Shown here piece by piece: positions 1-7,127 of a stretch of 20,418 bases of DNA. Position 1 is the first letter of the stretch; every line of letters begins with the position of its first letter. The DNA is taken from the NCBI GenBank assembly GCA_049890275.1, contig JBMHBT010000007.1:1-20418 (forward strand), read 5' to 3'. Source of the stretch: UBA7374 sp049890275 (GTDB lineage Bacteria; Verrucomicrobiota; Verrucomicrobiia; Opitutales; Coraliomargaritaceae). The position numbers were made by a program, and so were the translations under genes. The notes beneath the pieces are model-generated. The model saw only the letters and a list, made by a program, of their open reading frames with translations. It ran no database searches and was not told the origin of the DNA.

Positions 1-249
1 CTGAAGCTTTGCTTTTTCTTCTCGATAAGATGGTTCCAACGCATCGATTAATGCCGCTTCGGTTTCGCTTAAATTGAGTTCTTGATGAAGCCACTTGTGC
101 CCATGCTCAGAGTCATGCTGACTCCAATCACTCTTATTCACCATCAGGCGCGTCGTCACAAAGGAAACAACAACGCAGATGAGTATCATTCCGCCAATAA
201 GTCCAACAATCAGCCGGACTCGACTACCTTGGTTACACTCGCAATCCAT
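1..249 (-). CDS. Membrane-anchored protein resembling periplasmic heavy-metal sensors (partial, 3' end outside window)
   Basis: Reading the minus strand into the window edge gives an open frame with a short cytoplasmic head, one hydrophobic helix (about residues 12-30, LIVGLIGGMILICVVVSFV), then a soluble part with H-K-W-L-H-Q-E-L-N-L-S and a charged helix ending at the edge. A membrane anchor followed by a 'W-x-H-x-x-L-x-L-(S/T)' helix resembles the periplasmic heavy-metal sensor/CnrX-Spy-like family, which often sits behind ECF sigma and anti-sigma genes. I chose the ATG at 249 because it starts 4 nt after the stop of the upstream gene. An in-frame ATG at 297 would add 16 residues and overlap that gene by 44 nt. 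Neither start has a good ribosome binding site. The C-terminal half is missing, so the family call is tentative. Confidence 0.6.
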   Translation of the reverse strand, partial: MDCECNQGSRVRLIVGLIGGMILICVVVSFVTTRLMVNKSDWSQHDSEHGHKWLHQELNLSETEAALIDALEPSYREEKAKLQ

Positions 250-253
250 AATA

Positions 254-586
254 TCAATGGTCGTCAAAATGAAGAAGTTCTGTTTGCTGGAAGACATTAA
301 AGTCCAGAGCACTGGCTGCAAGTAATTGACTGTCCTGACCAGTTGTTCCGAAGCCATTCGAAAGCACGGTGACTCCAAAACTAACCACCGTAACTATCGC
401 TAGTCCCGCAGCAATAAAACTTGGCTGCGGAAGAATACGAAACAACAAATCCAATCCAGAACGTCCGGAACTAGAACCCGACAATCGGATACGTCGAAGA
501 ACATTTTGTTCTACAGAACCCGGACAATCTGGAACCACGGCCCGCTTGGCCTTATAAATAAAATCTTCTAGCTGGTCTTCATTCAT
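254..586 (-). CDS. Small single-TM protein, anti-sigma-factor-like
   Basis: The protein has 110 residues. The N-terminal ~50 are hydrophilic and would be cytoplasmic (MNEDQLEDFIYKAKR, then a basic stretch with LRRIRLSG). One hydrophobic helix follows at about residues 54-78 (PSFIAAGLAIVTVVSFGVTV), then a ~30-residue tail. This layout, with the sensor-like gene directly downstream, is that of small anti-sigma or sigma-operon membrane proteins in Verrucomicrobiota, but I recognise no diagnostic anti-sigma motif. The ATG at 586 is the natural start. The nucleotides before it (TTTAACTACTT) contain no Shine-Dalgarno motif. The expected partner, an ECF sigma factor, is not upstream: 254 nt of non-coding DNA and then a sulfatase gene come first. 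The gene is probably real because its frame, composition and neighbour fit, but its function is unproven. Confidence 0.6.
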   Translation of the reverse strand: MNEDQLEDFIYKAKRAVVPDCPGSVEQNVLRRIRLSGSSSGRSGLDLLFRILPQPSFIAAGLAIVTVVSFGVTVLSNGFGTTGQDSQLLAASALDFNVFQQTELLHFDDH

Positions 587-840
587 AAGTAGTTAAACGC
601 TCGTTGCCCCCAAACCCCTCAAACTTTCTTGGAAATCATAAAAGAACAAATAGAACAATGCCGCTCAATGCAACTGAGTTCAATTCTACTGCCTCAATTA
701 CACCTCAATTGTTAAGAGCTAAAAACACTCCTATGCTGCAATTGAACGACTTACGAAAGCGTGTCCACGTCCCGCCACCTCCACCATTCGAGCCATCCGT
801 GCAAACGCACTCATCACTTGTCTCGCTGTAACGCTTGCAG
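587..840. other. Non-coding spacer between the sulfatase operon and the sensor pair
   Basis: This 254-nt stretch has no convincing gene. On the minus strand it follows the last sulfatase stop and precedes the small membrane protein, so it should hold the 3' end of the operon transcript and the promoter of the next unit. I found only weak short hairpins (for example GCTG/CAGC around 826-842) with no T-run, so I do not call a terminator. The minus strand has a purine-rich block (GGTGGAGGTGGCGGGACGTGG, near 770-790) that could belong to a dispersed repeat, but no second copy is in the window. Short frames on either strand look like chance. Confidence 0.4.
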
Positions 841-2385
841 CTACTTGTATTCAGTGAGTCTCTCAAGCAGCTGTTCACTCTCCTTGCGGTGTGTTTCCGG
901 GAGTACATTCCAATCGGTGATTTCGGGATAGCGATTAAAGTCGTCCACTTCTTCAGAAACATCCCACCAGCGTCCGTTGCCATCGCGCATGACGTAATGA
1001 CCTCGGATAAGCTGATCCCGAGTTCTGTAGGAATAAACTGAATCACGATGTTGCGGTTTGTCGCCATAGAGAAAGGGCACAAGGCTCACTCCATCGTGTG
1101 CATAATTCTCGGGGATTGTGAAACCAGTCAGGTCCGCAATCGTCGGCCATAGATCAACGATGCTCACGAGGACATTCTGACGCCCTTGTTTTTTCATTCC
1201 GGGCGCATAGATAATCATCGGTACATGGCAGCCCAACTGACGATCCTTGCTGTTTTTTCCATAACCACCGGAGCCGTTGTCGGCAGTAATGATAAAGACT
1301 GTGTTTTCAAGGACCCCAAGCTGTCGGAATTTTTCGATATATTGCCAGATTTGGAAATCCATATACTCAATATGGGAGTGCATCCCTGGCTCCGTTACCG
1401 TGCCGTGTGTATCGTAATTCCATCGGTCTCCAGTAATCTGCGCAGGCGTGTGGCTATACGCTGTACCATCCCACTCAATGATTGGAGTACCTGGCCAACT
1501 CGACTCAGGGTGCTTATTGAGAAAATCGTATTGGTCATGGCCAAAGTGTGTGGCGTGGTAGATGAAGAATGGCTTACCCTCAGCGTGGGTCCTTTCAACA
1601 AAATCGAGGGCGAACTCCATCTCAAGATCCGGCCCGTAGGTGCTTACGCCGAAATTCTCTTTCGCTTCGGGTGTGTTGGGCCACCAAACGAGGTCCCTAG
1701 GGGCAGAAGGATGATTCCAAAGCCGAACATTTGGCTGCCAATACCAGCTATCCTGTGCATAGGTCTTTTTCGTAATGCTCTCACCGGTATCCCTATTAAT
1801 CAGTCCAATCTGTTTTCCGTTTTTCTTGATTGGATCGAGTTGAAAGTCGCTGTGTGGATTGGTGGGTTCATGCAGCAGTCCGGGGCTAATCATAGCTTCG
1901 TCGAAACCATAGAGGCCGTAATCTCCCGAGAGGTGAAACTTGCCCGCCCAGTACGTTCCGTAACCCTGTGAACTCGCTAATTGGCTCAGTAGGAGCGGAG
2001 AACTCTCATAAATGTGCCAAGCATCCTTCCATCCACCGGGTTGCGTTACTTGCTTGATATCACGATTGCCCCACCAACCTTGTCGATGTGCATAACGCCC
2101 AGTAAGGATCATTGCACGACTTGGTTTGCAGATCGTCGCCGCCCAAGCAGTCTCAATCCAAACTCCCTTCTCAGCCAGGCGATCCATGACTGGTGTCTCG
2201 GCAAGATATCGTGGGTCGGAGGTATTGCCGCGTCCCGGAGGACTCCACTCAGGCGCGCCATAGATAGCGAACTCGCGCGGGCTGATATCGTCGGCAAAGA
2301 AGAGAACGATATTTGGACGGGAAAGCCCCTGCCCGCTCAGGCTAAGTGCGGTCAGGGTCAGAATGTATGTTGTGAGATGGAGCAT
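841..2385 (-). CDS. Exported type I sulfatase (paralogue A)
   Basis: The protein has 514 residues and is an alkaline-phosphatase-fold sulfatase that hydrolyses sulfate esters, probably on a polysaccharide. The hydrophobic N-terminus (about 1-22) is a signal peptide, so it acts in the periplasm or outside. Metal-binding Asp pair at D32-D33 (FADDIS). The formylglycine motif is C86-K-P-S-R, with the second signature around TGRY and a later AGK. D369-N370-G is the distal metal site. It shares distinctive blocks with the two sulfatases at 11699-13300 and 13330-14973: W-W-x-N-R/K-D, G-P-D-(L/V)-E, F-(I/V)-Y-H-x-T-H-x-G-H and D-G-N-x-x-W-W. All three are therefore one subfamily, with this copy at the far end of the operon. 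It starts 28 nt after the preceding sulfatase stop, with no Shine-Dalgarno motif. It is shorter at the C-terminus than its paralogues. The exact substrate is unknown. Confidence 0.95.
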   Translation of the reverse strand: MLHLTTYILTLTALSLSGQGLSRPNIVLFFADDISPREFAIYGAPEWSPPGRGNTSDPRYLAETPVMDRLAEKGVWIETAWAATICKPSRAMILTGRYAHRQGWWGNRDIKQVTQPGGWKDAWHIYESSPLLLSQLASSQGYGTYWAGKFHLSGDYGLYGFDEAMISPGLLHEPTNPHSDFQLDPIKKNGKQIGLINRDTGESITKKTYAQDSWYWQPNVRLWNHPSAPRDLVWWPNTPEAKENFGVSTYGPDLEMEFALDFVERTHAEGKPFFIYHATHFGHDQYDFLNKHPESSWPGTPIIEWDGTAYSHTPAQITGDRWNYDTHGTVTEPGMHSHIEYMDFQIWQYIEKFRQLGVLENTVFIITADNGSGGYGKNSKDRQLGCHVPMIIYAPGMKKQGRQNVLVSIVDLWPTIADLTGFTIPENYAHDGVSLVPFLYGDKPQHRDSVYSYRTRDQLIRGHYVMRDGNGRWWDVSEEVDDFNRYPEITDWNVLPETHRKESEQLLERLTEYK

Positions 2386-2413
2386 GAAAACATGTCTACT
2401 TTTACCATTATCC

Positions 2414-4177
2414 CTAATTGGAAACCGAGATATTTACTGAATGAGTCATCCCATTCGTTGAAAATTCGACGCCTTTACCTAGAGCAGATGGATTCGCATC
2501 GTCCCAAGAGTATGCGTGCACAGTAACTTCACCAGCTTTATGAGCGTGCAGTACACCAAACTTATCAACACTAGCGACCATTGGATTATCGCTCTTCCAA
2601 ATCACATTATTACGGGTGGCATTCGCGGGATATACTTTGCAGGTCAGCTGTTGGGTTTTACCAACTCGAAGCGGTTCATTACTTTTAATCACACTTAGGC
2701 GCTCTACAGGCACGTAACGATGTGCTTTGAGTAAATCTCCCAGACGGTCATATGCCGCCTGTTGTTCGGGGTTCAGGTTATTTAAATCCAGACCTGCATA
2801 CCGGAAGCGATTCCAGCGATTCGGAATCTTTTTCTTAACGGGTGCCCCTGCTTCCTCCAAAGGGTCTTCACTCCACTCAAAGAAACGTCCGTCCGGATAC
2901 ATGACGTCTGGAGCATAACGTTTGAAACGTTTATCAAAGGCATACTCCAAGAAGTCCCCGGCTTTGCGATACCATGTGGTGATCGAATCTCGCGGCTCTT
3001 CCTTAGTCTGGCCTATCAACTGCGGCCAAAAGCTGACTCCATCCATATCTTTCCTGTTGGGGATTTCGACGCCGGTTGCTTCGCAGATCATTGGTAATAG
3101 ATCCGTGATATAGACGAGCCCCTCATATTCAGTATTGGCCGGGATTTTTCCGGGAGCCCGAATGAGCAAGGGCACCTGAATCCCACCTTCAATATGTTTC
3201 CCCTTGTAGGCTTGGCGGACAACTCCATCGGGCCAGGTGAAAAAATATTCCGGGCGCGTGCCGTTATCGCCCATTAAAATAACAATCGTATTTTCGGCCA
3301 GGCCCGTTTCTTCCAGCTTATCCAATAAATTACCTATCATTTTATCCGCGTAATGCAGCATATCTGGGTAAAAACGAGGATCGTCGCCTACTAATCTCCC
3401 ATTTCCTTTTCTATTCACATCGTAGTTATCGTAAATGTCCTTCGGCCTCGTATCGGGAGTGGGTGTACGCTCCGTATGCATGAGCACCATAGAGTAATAA
3501 AGAAAGAATGGGTTGTCTTTTTTGCGTTCAATAAAATCAAGTGCGTACCGATTGATGAGATCTGGTCCATACCAACGGCGGCCCGTTTCCGGATCGATTC
3601 CCCGGTAATTCTTTATCTCTCCATTTAAAACGAAATTTGGTTCGATCATGCGCCGTCCCACCCTGTTATTCACATCGAATGCAAAAAATTCATCCCATCC
3701 AAACTCGAAAATATAGTCCTCTGCGCGAATTTCTTTCGTGCCGCGTGTTTGTTTCCATTTGCCTACCAGTCCGGTAGCATAACCAGCCCGTTTAAACAGG
3801 TCCCCAAAGGTGATGTCAGATGCATGTTGTGCTTTGGGTTGAAGGAAATTGCGGCGGTTATTCTTTCCGCTCATCAACGCAATTCTTGTCGGCTCGCACA
3901 AAGGATAGGTAAACGCCCAGTTGCAGCGAACGCCCTCATCTGCGAGTCGATCCATGCGGGGCGTAGCAAAGGGCACATTTTCGAAGGATCCTTGTTCTAA
4001 ATCGCAGCTTATTTTTTGGGCTCCATAAGCTGAGACTGAATAATGGCTGACATCATCCAGCAGGAAAAGGACTACGTTTGGCCGATCCATTGCCTTGGCA
4101 GGGAGGCTCGATAGAGCAGTTGCCAATGCAAACAATAAGCTAAATTTGCTGCGGTAATAGAATCGAGATAGAGTCAT
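2414..4177 (-). CDS. Exported sulfatase with C-terminal bacterial Ig-like (BIG2) domain
   Basis: The protein has 587 residues. A signal peptide (about 1-29, ending PAKA) is followed by a type I sulfatase domain. Visible features are D41-D42 (LLDDVS), formylglycine motif C94-E-P-T-R, a GKW lysine near 140, H234 and the metal motif D304-N305-G. Its internal motifs differ from the three paralogous sulfatases in the window, so it belongs to another subfamily and probably cleaves a different sulfate position. Residues ~491-587 form a BIG2-type Ig fold: G-K-T-Q-Q-L-T, then V-Y-P-A-N-A-T, W-K-S-D-N-P and V-A-S-V-D-K-F-G-V. Such a domain usually helps binding or adhesion. The ATG overlaps the TGA of the upstream oxidoreductase by 4 nt (ATGA), which indicates translational coupling. 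The substrate cannot be named from sequence. Confidence 0.95.
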   Translation of the reverse strand: MTLSRFYYRSKFSLLFALATALSSLPAKAMDRPNVVLFLLDDVSHYSVSAYGAQKISCDLEQGSFENVPFATPRMDRLADEGVRCNWAFTYPLCEPTRIALMSGKNNRRNFLQPKAQHASDITFGDLFKRAGYATGLVGKWKQTRGTKEIRAEDYIFEFGWDEFFAFDVNNRVGRRMIEPNFVLNGEIKNYRGIDPETGRRWYGPDLINRYALDFIERKKDNPFFLYYSMVLMHTERTPTPDTRPKDIYDNYDVNRKGNGRLVGDDPRFYPDMLHYADKMIGNLLDKLEETGLAENTIVILMGDNGTRPEYFFTWPDGVVRQAYKGKHIEGGIQVPLLIRAPGKIPANTEYEGLVYITDLLPMICEATGVEIPNRKDMDGVSFWPQLIGQTKEEPRDSITTWYRKAGDFLEYAFDKRFKRYAPDVMYPDGRFFEWSEDPLEEAGAPVKKKIPNRWNRFRYAGLDLNNLNPEQQAAYDRLGDLLKAHRYVPVERLSVIKSNEPLRVGKTQQLTCKVYPANATRNNVIWKSDNPMVASVDKFGVLHAHKAGEVTVHAYSWDDANPSALGKGVEFSTNGMTHSVNISVSN

Positions 4178-5514
4178 TTAGCAGTGTGTTCTGTATGGTT
4201 CAATGTGTCTCCGAGTTCATAATCACGCCGTGAGCCTTTCATCCAGGCGGGGTCGCAGGAGTCATTGGTAAAACAAAGATTCTTTGGATCCCAATGGATT
4301 GTCTGTTGTTTGTAGTAGGCTAAATTCATCAAGTGACAACAGATGGCAGAACGTGAGCCAACCTCGGCATGGGCAATTGGCTTCTCGCGTGAGAGTATAC
4401 AAGTGAGGAAGTTTTCGATGTGACTTTCTTTTTTGGGAGCCAGTCGTGTGTTCGCGTTTGCTAAAAATTCTCTTTCGGTCAAGGCAACCGCGCGTTCCAG
4501 AGAACCACCGTCTTCACGTGAGACGAATTTGTGGATCGTCTTGCCCTCCAGTTCTAAATAAAACTTCCCGCGACTGGCCTGAATGCGCCCGTTTTCGCAT
4601 TCGAAGTCGACATGAAAACCTTTTTCCCGAACCACTTCGATACCATTCGCATAAACGAGGCGCGCCCCCCAGTCATTGCCGCCTCCTTCTGGTAGCAATA
4701 CCTGGACCGGGCCGGATTGATCCATACCCAAGCCCCATTGAATGATGTCCAAGTGGTGAGCGCCAAAATCGCAGACACCGCCACCACCAAATTCTTTGAA
4801 GGCTCTCCAGTCGGGAAACTTCTCCGGGAAACCGCGCGGACTGAGAACCGAATGATACGGGCGGCTTGGCGCCGGGCCAAGCCAACGGTTCCAATCTAAG
4901 CCAGGCTCGATACTCTCCTCACCCAGATTACATGCTCGGCCGGGTCCCCAAAAATTAGAGCGAACGTGTTTAACTGTACCGGCAACTCGGTTCCTCACCA
5001 GTTCCGCTGCGAGGCGAAATTCTTTCATCGATCGCTGCTGGGAACCGGTTTGCAGTACAACTCCAGTGCGCTCAATGGTATGCATGACTCGTATTGATTC
5101 ATCGAGGTCGTGCGTGAGTGGCTTTTCACAGTAAATATCCTTACCGGCCAGTGCTGCATCGATGACGATGGTGGCATGCCAGTGATCGGGCGTTGCAATA
5201 ACAACAACATCCAAATCCTCACGTGCCAACAGCTCGCGATAATCGTTATAGGCGGTACAATCCTGGTTGCCGTAGTATTCATTGACACGGGTTTTGGCGT
5301 ATTCGCGTCGAATGGTATCAACATCACATACAGCCAAGACCGAAGTGCGTTGCATAAAAGCGTTGAGCAGACCTTTGGTAATTCTCCCCATTCCAATAAA
5401 ACCGACGCGGAGGTGTTGGAATGCATCTCTACTCGGTTTGCCGATACTAAAATGAGGCAGAGTCGCTAAGGCCAATCCAGTGGCGCTTCCTTTTACAAAC
5501 TGTCTACGGTTCAT
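4174..5514 (-). CDS. Tat-exported Gfo/Idh/MocA family oxidoreductase
   Basis: The protein has 446 residues from the chosen ATG. It opens with a twin-arginine signal (M-N-R-R-Q-F-V-K-G, then a hydrophobic run to about residue 25), so it probably folds with its nucleotide cofactor and is exported. The Rossmann motif GFIGMG is at ~38-43. A-T-P-D-H-W-H-A at ~107-114 and the catalytic-type E-K-P at 130-132 (IYCEKPLTH) follow. The C-terminal half carries G-V-C-D-F-G-A-H-H-L-D-I-I-Q-W-G, typical of the PVC subgroup of the family. Family members act on sugars or inositols with NAD(P), sometimes with tightly bound cofactor. I reject the longer frame from a TTG at 5574, because it pushes the Tat signal inward. 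AGGA lies 12 nt before the ATG. The gene is coupled to the downstream Ig-tailed sulfatase by an ATGA overlap. The substrate is unknown. Confidence 0.92.
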   Translation of the reverse strand: MNRRQFVKGSATGLALATLPHFSIGKPSRDAFQHLRVGFIGMGRITKGLLNAFMQRTSVLAVCDVDTIRREYAKTRVNEYYGNQDCTAYNDYRELLAREDLDVVVIATPDHWHATIVIDAALAGKDIYCEKPLTHDLDESIRVMHTIERTGVVLQTGSQQRSMKEFRLAAELVRNRVAGTVKHVRSNFWGPGRACNLGEESIEPGLDWNRWLGPAPSRPYHSVLSPRGFPEKFPDWRAFKEFGGGGVCDFGAHHLDIIQWGLGMDQSGPVQVLLPEGGGNDWGARLVYANGIEVVREKGFHVDFECENGRIQASRGKFYLELEGKTIHKFVSREDGGSLERAVALTEREFLANANTRLAPKKESHIENFLTCILSREKPIAHAEVGSRSAICCHLMNLAYYKQQTIHWDPKNLCFTNDSCDPAWMKGSRRDYELGDTLNHTEHTAK

Positions 5515-5656
5515 TTTATTGTTTGTTCCTAAATTCATCGTTTGGGATGTAGGCGTCCGTCCGTTGGGGTTCAATCTGTGCGCGTCCGTTAAGGCGATTT
5601 ACAAAGGGTCAACTCAACATGAGGAACATGTGTTCAAACTTTGCCGTTCATTCTAT

Positions 5657-7123
5657 TTATAGTCTGCCGATGATCTGTGTTTGGGGCAGTACTCGTTGGA
5701 GGATTCGGATGTCTTCCTCCGTCATCTCTGTATTGGCCAGATAGAGGGTCTTAAGATTTCGAAACTGGCATAATGCTGGCAGCGCGTTTGAAGTTATGGC
5801 CGTCTCAAACAGTATCAATGACTCCAAACTTGTCGGCAGAGAATGAAGCACTGCATCGTCAATCTTTGTACCCGATAAGTTCAGGTGTTTGAGGCGAATC
5901 TCTTTGGACTGATCAAAGAGCGCTGCCACAGCGGTTGTACTCACTTGAGTACGAGAAAGATTCAGATCGAAGAGATAGGGCATCAGCTCGTTCAATGCCT
6001 CTAATTTCTCATCGTTGACTGAAGTGACCGCATTGACGGAAGAAAAAGCCAATTGATCCCCTGCCGGTCCGTAGCGCGATATGCTGCTGCCCAAGAGGTC
6101 TTCCACTCGTTGGATTGTATCTGTCAGTGATTGCAAGGAAATCGGCTCTTCGGTCAGGGCAACGGCTTTTTCCAGATCATTCTCCGATGAATTGGAAGCG
6201 ATTAACGAAAGAAGGAGATCTTCAGGCAGGTTGAGGTCAGCCAATCTCATTGCCTGAGCAGCCCCCGAGTCGATCCAGAAATCAATCAATTGAATCTCTT
6301 CGTCCGTTAGTTGAAGTTTTCCTTCTGGGGGCATGTGCAGCTCATCTCCAGAGGGCAAATGAATATATTTGGACAAAAGGCTGTTTTCGGTCGATCCCGG
6401 TACTAGCGTACTGCCTTCCCTACCACCAGAAAGGAGTGCATCATAACTGTCCATTAGGAGCCCACCTTTTCGTTTACGACCGGTGGAATGACACTCGTAG
6501 CATTTGGATTCAAAGATTGGAATGATTCCGTCCTCGTATAGAAGCAGGTCTTCCGGTTGCCTGTCGTTCTTTACAAGAGCCGATGCTCTGTGCAGTGGGT
6601 CGAGAGGGTCCCCGTGCGTCATCAGTCCCCCATAGTGGCCTGTAAGCAACAGGAGTGCAAATGAAAGGATCAATGTCAGCGGATAACGAAAGGATCCCTG
6701 CTCGGATCGCAGAGAAAACAAAAAGGCTGTACTGCTACTGACGGAGAAAGCGACACCCGACCACAAATGAATTTTTACAAACGAACCCTCGTAGTCTCCC
6801 TGCATATAGAGTAGTAAACCGAACCCGGCTGTAATGAAGGAAGATGCAGCACCGATCCCCAGGGCGATCTGAGTACCGAAAAACCGATCGCTCACCCGAG
6901 TGGATCGATTGAACCGGCTCAGTAGTTCAGCGAGTAAAGCATAAGTGAAAATGCCAATGGGTAGATGGAGGATAAGCGGATGCAAGTTGCCGCCGACTTC
7001 TAATAAAACAGGCAATTGTTCCGGCGGATACTGAGTTGTCAGCCAAGCCGCTAGGACCAGAAAGAGACCAGCAATAACCGTGGCTATCCATGCCAAACGG
7101 ATGAATTTGGGGTGCCCGATCAT
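5657..7123 (-). CDS. DUF2231 membrane protein with c-type cytochrome (PSCyt1-like) and leucine-rich-repeat tail
   Basis: The protein has 488 residues from ATG 7123. The N-terminal third has five hydrophobic helices, including the DUF2231 hallmark H-P-L-I-L-H-L-P-I-G at ~48-57, whose histidines suggest membrane heme binding. A c-type heme motif C-Y-E-C-H is at ~208-212 and a candidate axial Met in H-M-P-P-E-G at ~263-268, matching planctomycete cytochrome domains. Residues ~373-481 are leucine-rich repeats (LFDLNLSRTQV, LKHLNLSGTKI, LKTLYLANTEM). Family knowledge supports envelope electron transfer; the LRRs suggest protein or glycan contact. The gene starts 4 nt after the DUF1501 stop. An in-frame ATG at 7165 would overlap that gene by 38 nt. 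AAAGGA sits directly against the chosen ATG with no spacer, so initiation may depend on coupling. Confidence 0.88.
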   Translation of the reverse strand: MIGHPKFIRLAWIATVIAGLFLVLAAWLTTQYPPEQLPVLLEVGGNLHPLILHLPIGIFTYALLAELLSRFNRSTRVSDRFFGTQIALGIGAASSFITAGFGLLLYMQGDYEGSFVKIHLWSGVAFSVSSSTAFLFSLRSEQGSFRYPLTLILSFALLLLTGHYGGLMTHGDPLDPLHRASALVKNDRQPEDLLLYEDGIIPIFESKCYECHSTGRKRKGGLLMDSYDALLSGGREGSTLVPGSTENSLLSKYIHLPSGDELHMPPEGKLQLTDEEIQLIDFWIDSGAAQAMRLADLNLPEDLLLSLIASNSSENDLEKAVALTEEPISLQSLTDTIQRVEDLLGSSISRYGPAGDQLAFSSVNAVTSVNDEKLEALNELMPYLFDLNLSRTQVSTTAVAALFDQSKEIRLKHLNLSGTKIDDAVLHSLPTSLESLILFETAITSNALPALCQFRNLKTLYLANTEMTEEDIRILQRVLPQTQIIGRL

Positions 7124-7127
7124 TCCT

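Noticed and set aside
604..831. 75-codon plus-strand frame with a proline run in the spacer
   Set aside because: No domain, no ribosome binding site and no supporting neighbour; the proline run reflects the CCNCC-rich strand of the spacer.
826..842. Possible terminator hairpin after the sulfatase operon
   Set aside because: Only a 4-bp GCTG/CAGC stem with a 9-nt loop and no T-run.
705..1082. 125-codon minus-strand frame overlapping the end of the first sulfatase gene
   Set aside because: It overlaps the conserved sulfatase C-terminus in another frame and has a glycine run and no family features.
1186..1971. 261-codon open frame on the plus strand
   Set aside because: It lies entirely antisense to a sulfatase with a full set of catalytic motifs, and its translation shows no recognisable domain.
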